Shown one piece after another: positions 1 to 5,352 of a DNA stretch of 5,925 bases. The first letter of the stretch is position 1, and each line of letters begins with the position of its first letter. Source of the DNA: Syntrophaceae bacterium (GTDB lineage Bacteria; Desulfobacterota; DTXE01); assembly GCA_012962595.1 (NCBI GenBank), contig DTXE01000255.1:1-5925 (forward strand), in the 5' to 3' direction. The position numbers and the translations under genes were made by a program. Under the pieces are notes generated by a model. The model searched no databases. It was not told the origin of the DNA and saw nothing but the letters and a program-made list of their open reading frames with translations.

Positions 1-64
1 AAAAAAGAACCTACCCAAAATAGCAAATAAATTTGTTTTTTAGGAGCTTAAACGAGAAGACGAT

Positions 65-609
65 ATGTATAGACCAGATAGTTTGATTATAGATAATAAT
101 AAATTAATACTTTTTGAAAAACTGGATCATATACTCCAGGAGCAAAAGTCCTTAGATGTAGCTAGTGCTTACTTTAATATAGCCGGATTCCAATTGATAA
201 AGGAAAGGCTTTCGGGCACCCAAAAATTCAGACTGCTCATAGGAAGCTCACCTAATATCAACGAAAGAAAACCTGATGTTTTTAAACCTGAAGAACAATA
301 CAAAAGAAGTTTCCGCCGGGATCTTGAAGAGGAGCTATTTGAAAGGGATAAAAAGGAGGCAGTAGTATCTTTAATCGAACTTTTAAAAAATCCTAATTGG
401 GAAGTCCGACTTTATGATAAAGGTTTCCTCCATGGCAAGGCCTACATTTTTGATAAGCTGGCCATCATTGGCTCAAGTAATTTTACATATTCAGGCTTCA
501 TATTGATAAAATTCACCTCACACAATGGTGGAAAGAGAACAGAGACAACTTAACTAAAAGGTTGACTAGCAAGTGGCTCGTTGAAAGCCTTGGGCTAGAA
601 ATAGATTGA
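65..609 (+). pseudogene. Truncated, frameshifted PLD-family nuclease (Snf2-associated type N-terminus)
   Basis: The first frame (65-553, 162 aa) looks like the N-terminal PLD domain found at the front of Snf2/DEAD helicase-type proteins. It has an early block ASAYFNIAGF (residues 34-43), then RLLIGSS (56-62). One HKD motif follows, with H123, K125 and D130, then GSSNFTYSG (136-144). In the family this motif is the phosphodiesterase active site. Directly after it the family pattern ends, and this frame runs through 18 unconvincing residues to a stop at 551-553. Another frame read from about 514 to the TGA at 607-609 gives a protein-like tail (HLTQWWKENRDNLTKRL, then SKWLVESLGLEID). This suggests an internal deletion or frameshift that joined the N-terminus to a remote C-terminal end. 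The start ATG at 65 has only a distant AGGAG (43-47). The helicase portion is absent. I infer a dead remnant of a defence or repair gene; a short functional single-HKD protein is less likely. Confidence 0.6.
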
Positions 610-634
610 CATAGTGACATATATGTCATATACT
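606..634 (+). promoter_or_regulatory. Sigma-70 promoter of the first vapBC operon
   Basis: TTGACA (606-611) is a perfect -35 hexamer. It is followed by a 17-bp spacer and TATACT (629-634), a 5/6 match to the -10 consensus. Predicted transcription starts near 641, leaving a leader of only about 17 nt that carries the ribosome binding site GGAGGTGG (643-650) before the ATG at 658. The -35 overlaps the stop codon of the upstream nuclease remnant. Confidence 0.8.
615..628. promoter_or_regulatory. Palindromic operator inside the vapBC promoter spacer
   Basis: TGACATATATGTCA is a perfect 14-bp palindrome lying entirely between the -35 and -10 elements of the vapBC promoter. A repressor bound here would block RNA polymerase. 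Ribbon-helix-helix antitoxins, alone or with toxin, typically repress their own operon by binding such palindromes. I infer that the antitoxin encoded at 658-888 is the ligand. The position and symmetry are seen directly; the identity of the binding protein is not. Confidence 0.7.
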
Positions 635-657
635 TCCTTTTTGGAGGTGGATAGGGG

Positions 658-888
658 ATGAAAAAAACTATGATATATCTGGAAGATGACCAGTTCTTCT
701 TATTAAAAAAGGTAGCAGCCTCTTCCAAAAAGAGGATGTCTGAGATTATCCGAGAGGCCCTGTCAGGTTACCTGAAAAAAAAGAAGGAGAGGCTCGATTA
801 TTTCTCCTTAGTAGGTATTGCCGAAGGGCCTGTAAAGGGAAAGACATCTGAGCAGGCAGAGAAGATACTTAGGGAGGCATTGAAGTGA
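658..888 (+). CDS. vapB: VapB-type antitoxin, ribbon-helix-helix (CopG/Arc-like)
   Basis: This 76-residue protein has the ribbon-helix-helix layout: a short N-terminal strand (KKTMIYL, residues 2-8), a first helix about 10-22, a turn, and a second helix about 27-42 (MSEIIREALSGYL) ending in a lysine-rich stretch. The N-terminal half would dimerise and bind DNA. The C-terminal half (about 46-76, with EQAEKILREALK) would wrap and inhibit the toxin. The start is well supported by GGAGGTGG seven bases upstream. The stop overlaps the toxin start by 4 bp (GTGA), the usual coupling in type II modules. It probably represses its own promoter through the palindrome at 615-628. Family assignment rests on pattern and on the neighbouring PIN toxin; the exact antitoxin subfamily is uncertain. 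Confidence 0.85.
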   Translation: MKKTMIYLEDDQFFLLKKVAASSKKRMSEIIREALSGYLKKKKERLDYFSLVGIAEGPVKGKTSEQAEKILREALK

Positions 889-1307
889 TTTTTGTGGACA
901 CAGGAGCTCTTTATGCCTTGATTGACAGAAACGATATAAACCATTCAGATGCCAAGAAGTTTTATAAGGGGGTGGTGGGGAAAGAAGCCCTTTCCACTTC
1001 ACTCCCCATTCTGACAGAGGCATGGTTGCTCATAGAAGCCCGCCTTGGAAAGTATTTTGCCAATAAACTGTGGAAGTCTGCATCTGAAGGAATCTTTGAG
1101 ATCCTTGAACTTGAAAGGGATGATTTAAGCACAGCCCTTGAAATTGAGAATAAATACCAGAAGACAGGTTTTGGTTTTGTGGATTCCACCTGCTTTGCCC
1201 TCTGTGAGAAATACAAAATTCGCAGGGTCTTTACCTATGACAGAAAACACTTCGGGATTTATAAGCCGAGTTTCTCTGAATCCTTAGAACTACTTCCACC
1301 CCGATAG
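885..1307 (+). CDS. vapC: VapC-type PIN-domain ribonuclease toxin
   Basis: This 140-residue PIN domain is the usual VapC length. The four acidic metal-binding positions are visible: D5 in FVDTGALYALID, E45 in LTEAWLL, D100 in FGFVDSTCFAL and D119 in FTYDRKHF. Such proteins are Mg2+/Mn2+-dependent endoribonucleases that cleave tRNA or rRNA when free of antitoxin. The start is GTG, overlapping the antitoxin TGA, and is preceded by AGGGAGG (871-877) with a seven-base gap. An intact active site and tight coupling to the antitoxin point to a functional module. The RNA target cannot be read from sequence. Confidence 0.9.
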   Translation: MIFVDTGALYALIDRNDINHSDAKKFYKGVVGKEALSTSLPILTEAWLLIEARLGKYFANKLWKSASEGIFEILELERDDLSTALEIENKYQKTGFGFVDSTCFALCEKYKIRRVFTYDRKHFGIYKPSFSESLELLPPR

Positions 1308-1389
1308 GTGATCTGACACCCTTGTAATGGTTTATTCGAACAATTCTAAAATAAGAGGTGCTTTATACCAAAAAGGGAATCTATCCTGC

Positions 1390-1791
1390 CTACAAAGTCA
1401 TCAGGGAGAGTTCCTGGAAGTATTGACCATAGAAACCCCGGTCCCGGGTTAGAAGTCGTTCTGCCTGCAATAGTGCGTGGGCTCCAATCAGGAAATCAGT
1501 TATGATCCTTTTTCTCTTTCCACCAGCTCTTCTGTACAACCCCCATCTCTCTCCAGCAAGAAAAGCCACCTCTCGGTCAATGGATAGGATAGAGACATTG
1601 ATCTTTTGCAATGCCTTATCCAGGAGGGATCGAGCCTCAAATTGGGGAACCAGTTCGGCATAAACAACTTCGCAGATCACTAGCGCACCTTGGTCATAGG
1701 CCTTCTCCAAAAGGCGAAGAGATGTCTCACCGAATCTGGGATCGGGCAGAAAGACATCCAGAAAAATATTGGTGTCAACGGCGGTGATCAT
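1390..1791 (-). CDS. vapC: VapC-type PIN-domain toxin of the second module
   Basis: This 133-residue PIN domain is encoded on the minus strand. The active-site acids are D6 (AVDTNIFLDVF), E46 (VVYAELV), D99 (IITDFLIGAHA) and D117 (LTRDRGFY), so the catalytic set is complete. The N-terminal DTNIFLDV and the DFLIGAHAL helix differ clearly from the toxin at 885-1307, so this is a separate acquisition and not a duplication. The ATG overlaps the antitoxin stop by 4 bp (ATGA), and GGGGAAG lies just upstream of it. Expected role: ribonuclease toxin held in check by the AbrB-like partner. It ends only 82 bp from the end of the first toxin gene, in convergent orientation, and I see no convincing terminator between them. 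Confidence 0.9.
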   Translation of the reverse strand: MITAVDTNIFLDVFLPDPRFGETSLRLLEKAYDQGALVICEVVYAELVPQFEARSLLDKALQKINVSILSIDREVAFLAGERWGLYRRAGGKRKRIITDFLIGAHALLQAERLLTRDRGFYGQYFQELSLMTL

Positions 1792-2003
1792 CTTCCCCGG
1801 ACTTCCTCGATGTACTTGTTAGTCTCAGAGGGACGGTTCAGGATACCGAATACCTCCTTCACCGGGTGGCGTTTGGAGGTACGCTTTAGGAGTCGGATGC
1901 CATCCTCTTCAGGAATGAATTCAACCTCCACGTCCTCATGTAATCCATATCTATCTCGAAGATTTTTGGGAATGGTAATCTGCCCCCGTTTAGAAATTTT
2001 CAT
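1788..2003 (-). CDS. vapB: AbrB/SpoVT-type swapped-hairpin antitoxin
   Basis: This 71-residue protein opens with the classic AbrB-fold signature MKISKRGQITIPKNLRDRYGL, followed by a VEVEFIPEEDGIRLLK beta segment (residues 25-40). This is the swapped-hairpin DNA-binding domain found in MazE/VapB antitoxins. The C-terminal tail (about 44-71, with HPVKEVFGIL and ETNKYIEEVRGR) is the likely toxin-binding part. Translation starts at ATG 2003-2001; the Shine-Dalgarno match is weak (CGGAAA). The 4-bp overlap with the PIN toxin fixes the pairing. It is probably an autorepressor of the minus-strand promoter at 2043-2072, although I find no clear palindrome there. Confidence 0.88.
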   Translation of the reverse strand: MKISKRGQITIPKNLRDRYGLHEDVEVEFIPEEDGIRLLKRTSKRHPVKEVFGILNRPSETNKYIEEVRGR

Positions 2004-2042
2004 ACTTAAATTTTCCGATTTTCTGATTCATATTTTTTGACT

Positions 2043-2072
2043 AAAATAACATGGGCCTACCTCCTCTGTCAA
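2043..2072 (-). promoter_or_regulatory. Sigma-70-like promoter of the AbrB/PIN module
   Basis: On the minus strand, TTGACA (2072-2067) is a perfect -35. After an 18-bp spacer comes TATTTT (2048-2043), preceded by TG one base upstream (extended -10). The -10 hexamer itself matches only 4/6, but the extended TG compensates. Predicted transcription starts near 2036, giving a leader of about 33 nt before the antitoxin ATG. It faces away from the sigma-54 promoter in the same intergenic region. Confidence 0.55.
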
Positions 2073-2134
2073 GGGATTGGGCAATAAGTAAGAAGCAAAA
2101 ATTTGAGGAAGCTGTCACCTTCCCCAGGTTTTTA

Positions 2135-2190
2135 AATTTTTACAAATCTGTAAAATAGAGCATTAGGTATTTTACACTTTTGTAAAAATT
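2135..2190. promoter_or_regulatory. Tandem activator-type operators upstream of the sigma-54 promoter
   Basis: Two 18-bp sites with identical half-sites, TTTTACA-N4-TGTAAAA, occupy 2138-2155 (spacer AATC) and 2170-2187 (spacer CTTT). Their centres are 32 bp apart, about three helical turns, so a protein would sit on the same DNA face at both. Together they form a larger inverted repeat with 23-nt arms (2135-2157 and 2168-2190, two mismatches, 10-nt centre). Relative to the predicted start near 2290 the centres lie at about -143 and -111. This matches the enhancer arrangement of NtrC-type activators, but the sequence is not the enterobacterial NtrC consensus. I infer an upstream activating sequence for a sigma-54 activator. 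A repressor operator is the alternative. Confidence 0.7.
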
Positions 2191-2262
2191 ATAACCTCCT
2201 ACCTCACTAACCTTCATCTCTAACCTTTTGAAATAACGCACTATTTTTTCTATATATTACAT

Positions 2263-2280
2263 TTGGCACATCTCTTGCCC
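2263..2280 (+). promoter_or_regulatory. Sigma-54 (RpoN) -24/-12 promoter of the amt operon
   Basis: TTGGCACATCTCTTGCCC contains TGGCAC-N5-TTGCC, matching the RpoN consensus. The invariant GG is at 2265-2266 and GC at 2277-2278, ten bases between the dinucleotides. Transcription should start near 2290, leaving a leader of about 30 nt with AGAGGT (2310-2315) before the ATG at 2320. Position upstream of an ammonium transporter/PII operon, where RpoN control is common, strengthens the call. Confidence 0.85.
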
Positions 2281-2319
2281 AAGTTCTTAGTAACTTTTGC
2301 GAAGAGAATAGAGGTAATT

Positions 2320-2556
2320 ATGGGGGCTAACTTTCGCATTGATGTGACCAGGCAAAATAGAAGCATACTTTTTAAACTCCATGGCGACCTAAACGGCTCT
2401 TCTGCCTGTGAGGTCTTGAGAAGGATGGAAAATTATAAGGGCTCTGCTCTTATCATCTTGGATTTTAGCAGAATAAGGAAATGTCATCCCTTTGGAATAG
2501 ATATACTAAAAAAGGGTATAAGGAAGGAAGTTATTATAAAAGGCTTTAGGAGTTAA
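2320..2556 (+). CDS. Small STAS-like protein with altered phosphoacceptor loop
   Basis: I chose the ATG at 2320 (78 aa) because AGAGGT lies just upstream. An upstream TTG at 2263 would put the start inside the sigma-54 promoter and ahead of the transcription start. The protein resembles a minimal STAS domain (SpoIIAA/anti-sigma-antagonist fold): beta strands in ILFKLHGDL (residues 15-23), helix SSACEVLRRM (26-35), strand ALIILDFSRI (42-51), then the loop KCHPFGIDIL (53-62) leading into a helix. In SpoIIAA-like proteins that loop reads DSSG with a phosphorylated serine; here the serines are replaced by P and F. A phospho-switch at that position is therefore unlikely. It is the first gene of the operon, 35 bp before the porin start. 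Function is unknown; a regulatory or protein-binding role is only inferred. Confidence 0.6.
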   Translation: MGANFRIDVTRQNRSILFKLHGDLNGSSACEVLRRMENYKGSALIILDFSRIRKCHPFGIDILKKGIRKEVIIKGFRS

Positions 2557-2591
2557 GGATGTCCCAAAAATATCTGAAGGAGGTAGAGGTT

Positions 2592-3416
2592 ATGGGGAAT
2601 ATACGGAGGAAATCAAAATTGTTTTTAGCGGTTTTGATAAACATCTCTCTGATTGTCATGGTATCCAATGTAGCATCTGCCCAGCTACTCAGTAGGATTC
2701 ACAAAGACCTTTCTGCATCGGTTACACTGGACACCAACACCAATTACATATTTAGAGGGATTACCATTGTGGATGATCCGGTATTTCAGCCGGATGTATG
2801 TGTTAGTTACAAATACCTGACTTTGGGTATGTGGCAGAATGTGCTGTTAAGTGAGGCAGTGGGAGAAGGTGGTGTGGGTACAGCACCTGCTTGCAACGAG
2901 ATAGATTACTATGCGGACCTCACTTATAAATATAAAATATTCAGCGGTTCTGTGGGCTGGATCTACTACGACTTTCCGCATACCAGCCTTCCTGATACCC
3001 AGGAAGTTTACTTTGGTCTTGGGGCATCCGTCCCGTCAAATCCCTCGGTAACCATGTATTGGGATGTGGCTGACAATGCAGGTGGTCTTTACACACTCTT
3101 TTCGGTAAGTCACGATATTCCTCTGGCTAGTTTGACATTTACGCCTTCCCTTGGCCTAGGGATCTCAAATGCTAGGCATAGCGCCTATTACGCAGGAGTC
3201 AGCATGGGGTCGTCCCATATAATGGATATGAATTTTGGCCTCAATGTAAGGGTGCCCTTAGGCGGCATTATGAAAAAGGTTAATGGGACTATGAATCTGC
3301 ATTTAAACTACTCCATTTTTCCGGACACCTCCATGCGCCATGAAATTGAGAAGCTGAACTCCTTTATTGACAAAGATGCCTTCTATATGGGCCTTGGATG
3401 CTCTTTTGACTTTTAA
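2592..3416 (+). CDS. TorF-like outer-membrane porin
   Basis: The 274-residue protein has a clean signal peptide: basic n-region (NIRRKSK), hydrophobic core about residues 10-25, and an ASA cleavage site followed by Q. The mature part resembles the TorF putative porin family, whose members open with a pattern like LSASVTLDTNTNYIFRGI. The rest alternates aromatic and small residues typical of beta strands, and the chain ends in FDF, the terminal Phe signal read by the BAM machinery. ATG 2592 is preceded by a perfect AAGGAGGT (2577-2584). An upstream ATG at 2559 also has AGGAG (2548-2552) but would add 11 residues before the signal peptide, so I prefer 2592. Lying between the promoter and amt, it is likely a nitrogen-regulated entry channel for small solutes. 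The substrate is not known. Confidence 0.75.
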   Translation: MGNIRRKSKLFLAVLINISLIVMVSNVASAQLLSRIHKDLSASVTLDTNTNYIFRGITIVDDPVFQPDVCVSYKYLTLGMWQNVLLSEAVGEGGVGTAPACNEIDYYADLTYKYKIFSGSVGWIYYDFPHTSLPDTQEVYFGLGASVPSNPSVTMYWDVADNAGGLYTLFSVSHDIPLASLTFTPSLGLGISNARHSAYYAGVSMGSSHIMDMNFGLNVRVPLGGIMKKVNGTMNLHLNYSIFPDTSMRHEIEKLNSFIDKDAFYMGLGCSFDF

Positions 3417-3442
3417 TGTTTCACCGAAGAGGAGGGTATAAA

Positions 3443-4951
3443 ATGATGCGGAAGATCTTGATATTAAGCTTTCTGGCCCTGTTGATTGCCGGATATATAA
3501 TGCCACCTGCTATGGCGGAGGATAAGCCAGAAGTAGGGCTACAGCCAGAAGCACAGGTCGAAATAAAGGCAAAGCCAGGATCAGAAGCGCCGGTCGAGAC
3601 CAAGCCTGAGCCACATGCACAGGTGCAGACGGAACCAGAGCCAGAAGCCCCTGCTCCTACAGTAGAAAGTAATGCTGAGGCCATCAATACCAAAGGGGTA
3701 GCCCTGGATACGGTGTGGACCCTGCTTGCAGCGGTACTGGTTATGTTTATGCAACCGGGCTTTGCCATGCTGGAAGCAGGTTTTACCAGGGCCAAGAATG
3801 CCGTTAATGTATTGATGAAAAACCTCATGGATTTCTGCTTCGCAAGCATCTTTTACTGGATTATAGGATTTGGGATCATGTTTGGGGCAGGAAACCTCTT
3901 TTTTGGGACATCCGGTTTCTTTCTGCAAGATACAGGAACTACCTTTGATTCCCTATCCTGGTCAACGGTACCTCTGGAGTGTAAGTACTTCTTTCAGTTA
4001 GTATTCTGTGCTACGGCTGCTACCATAGTTTCAGGTGCCATGGCCGAGAGGACAAAGTTTATCGCATATATATTTTACAGTATTGTAATCTCAGCCATTA
4101 TCTATCCGGTAGTAGGCCACTGGATATGGGGTGGTGGCTGGCTGGCTGGAATCGGGATGTGGGATTTTGCCGGGTCTACCGTGGTTCATTCAACAGGAGG
4201 CTGGCTTGCCCTTACCGGTGCGGTAATGCTTGGGCCAAGGATTGGCAAATATAGTGCAGATGGCTCGTCAAAGGCCATCCCGGGGCATAGTATACCTCTG
4301 GCCACATTAGGGGTGTTTATCCTGTGGTTTGGATGGTTTGGTTTTAACCCAGGAAGTACCATGGGGGCTATCACTGATATAGCCCATATTGCTACTACCA
4401 CAAACCTTGCGGCAGCGGCAGGGGCAATAGCTGCTATGCTCACAGCCTGGTGGATGTTCAAGAGACCAGATGTCAGTATGGCCCTTAATGGTGTAATTGC
4501 AGGACTTGTGGCCATAACCTGCCCCTGTGCCTTTGTCTCCATCGGAAGTGCCATATGGATCGGGATTATCGCCGGTGTTCTGGTGGTTTTGTCTGTAGTC
4601 TTTTTTGACAAGGTAATGCACATAGATGATCCGGTAGGGGCCATCTCAGCCCATGCTACCTGTGGTGCCTGGGGCACATTCTCACTTGGGCTATTTGCCC
4701 AGGATAAATTCTGTCCTGGGACAACCGGTGACGGCCTTTTATTTGGAGGAGGATGGAACCTACTTGGTGCCCAGTCACTGGGGATCATCTCCGTATTTGC
4801 CTGGTGTATGATTACGGGATTCCTTCTGTTCTATGTAATTAAACATCTTGTGGGTCTAAGGGTAACCAAAGAAGAGGAACTTCGTGGCCTTGATATTGAT
4901 GAACACGGGATGGAGGCCTATTCCGGGTTCCAGATCTTTACCACACAGTAA
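3443..4951 (+). CDS. amtB: Ammonium transporter (Amt/AmtB) with periplasmic Pro/Glu-rich extension
   Basis: The 502-residue product conducts ammonium/ammonia across the inner membrane. An N-terminal signal peptide ends at AMA (residues 23-25). An extension of about 55 residues rich in P, E, A, Q and K follows, then the 11-helix Amt core from about residue 88. Key residues align with E. coli AmtB: W229 (W148), D241 in DFAGSTVVH (D160), twin pore histidines H249 (H168) and H404 (H318), the Phe gate F188 (F107) and F301 (F215), and W298 and S305 in GWFGFNPGS. The cytoplasmic tail carries [17 protein letters not shown] (477-493), the motif contacted by PII. AGGAGGG at 3430-3436 supports ATG 3443; an earlier ATG at 3416 lacks such a site and would bury the signal peptide. 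The gene is followed 31 bp later by its PII partner. All catalytic features are intact. Confidence 0.97.
   Translation: MMRKILILSFLALLIAGYIMPPAMAEDKPEVGLQPEAQVEIKAKPGSEAPVETKPEPHAQVQTEPEPEAPAPTVESNAEAINTKGVALDTVWTLLAAVLVMFMQPGFAMLEAGFTRAKNAVNVLMKNLMDFCFASIFYWIIGFGIMFGAGNLFFGTSGFFLQDTGTTFDSLSWSTVPLECKYFFQLVFCATAATIVSGAMAERTKFIAYIFYSIVISAIIYPVVGHWIWGGGWLAGIGMWDFAGSTVVHSTGGWLALTGAVMLGPRIGKYSADGSSKAIPGHSIPLATLGVFILWFGWFGFNPGSTMGAITDIAHIATTTNLAAAAGAIAAMLTAWWMFKRPDVSMALNGVIAGLVAITCPCAFVSIGSAIWIGIIAGVLVVLSVVFFDKVMHIDDPVGAISAHATCGAWGTFSLGLFAQDKFCPGTTGDGLLFGGGWNLLGAQSLGIISVFAWCMITGFLLFYVIKHLVGLRVTKEEELRGLDIDEHGMEAYSGFQIFTTQ
3548..3667 (+). repeat. Degenerate Pro/Glu-rich repeat inside the Amt N-terminal extension
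   Basis: Residues 36-75 of the Amt protein read as degenerate repeats of roughly EAxVExKPx[41 protein letters not shown]. The DNA repeats the GAAGC-CAGGTCGA pattern loosely, with units of 36, 33 and 27 bases. Such in-frame units can expand and contract. The segment lies after the signal peptide and should be periplasmic and disordered. Confidence 0.6.
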
Positions 4952-4982
4952 CCAACGGAGGTTTGAAAGGAGGTCTAACGGG

Positions 4983-5324
4983 ATGAAATTAATTGTAGCC
5001 GTGATTCAGCCCCATAAACTGCCTGATGTCAAGCAGGCATTATTTGATGCAGGGGTTTACTGCATGACGGTGAGCAATGCCTTGGGGTGCGGTCACCAGA
5101 TGGGATACACCGAGACCTATAGGGGAGTACCCCAAGAGGTGAATCTCCTTAAGAAGGTGAAACTTGAGATTGCTGTAAATGAAGATTATGTTGAACCCAC
5201 CATTGAGGCCATCATTAAAGGGGCAAAGACAGGAAGCATCGGTGATGGCAAGATATTTGTCCTGGATCTACCGCAATGCATAAGGATTAGGACTCAAGAA
5301 AGGGGAAGTAAAGCCATTGGGTGA
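4983..5324 (+). CDS. glnK: PII nitrogen regulatory protein (GlnB/GlnK family), Tyr51 absent
   Basis: At 113 residues this is a standard-length PII trimer subunit, which senses ATP/ADP and 2-oxoglutarate and plugs AmtB when nitrogen is ample. ATG 4983 follows AAAGGAGGT (4966-4974). A longer frame from 4884 would overlap amtB and has no support. T-loop residues 37-55 read [20 protein letters not shown]39, K58, the B-loop TGSIGDGK (83-90) and R101/R103 are conserved, so ligand binding looks intact. The uridylylation site Tyr51 is Gln51 and Arg38 is His; Tyr46 is kept. Control is therefore probably by ligands only, unless Tyr46 or another site is modified. Position directly after amt supports a GlnK-like role; GlnB and GlnK cannot be told apart by sequence alone. 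Confidence 0.93.
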   Translation: MKLIVAVIQPHKLPDVKQALFDAGVYCMTVSNALGCGHQMGYTETYRGVPQEVNLLKKVKLEIAVNEDYVEPTIEAIIKGAKTGSIGDGKIFVLDLPQCIRIRTQERGSKAIG

Positions 5325-5352
5325 TGAGAATCAAAATTAAGGAGGTGCAATT

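Noticed and set aside
1308..1389. Search for a bidirectional terminator between the convergent toxin genes
   Set aside because: I found no stem of useful length with adjoining T or A runs.
2107..2133. Hairpin GGAAG/CTTCC followed after some bases by a T run, a possible terminator
   Set aside because: The stem is only 5 bp and is separated from the T run by CCAGG. No gene on the plus strand would need it.
2135..2190. Reading the large inverted repeat as an intrinsic terminator
   Set aside because: The stem is almost entirely A/T, lacks a GC-rich core, and no plus-strand gene ends nearby. Two internal palindromes with helical spacing fit operators better.
2263..2322. A longer start (TTG 2263) for the STAS-like gene
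   Set aside because: This TTG is part of the sigma-54 -24 element and lies upstream of the predicted transcription start; ATG 2320 has a good ribosome binding site.
3421..3849. A 142-codon minus-strand open frame opposite the Amt N-terminus
   Set aside because: It mirrors the repetitive Pro/Glu-rich linker, giving a Ser/Gly/Cys-rich translation; there is no ribosome binding site or family pattern.
4186..4788. A 200-codon open frame on the minus strand within amtB
   Set aside because: It is the complement of conserved, glycine/alanine-rich transporter sequence. The translation is Pro/Ala/Ser-rich with no recognisable domain, and the plus-strand gene is certain.
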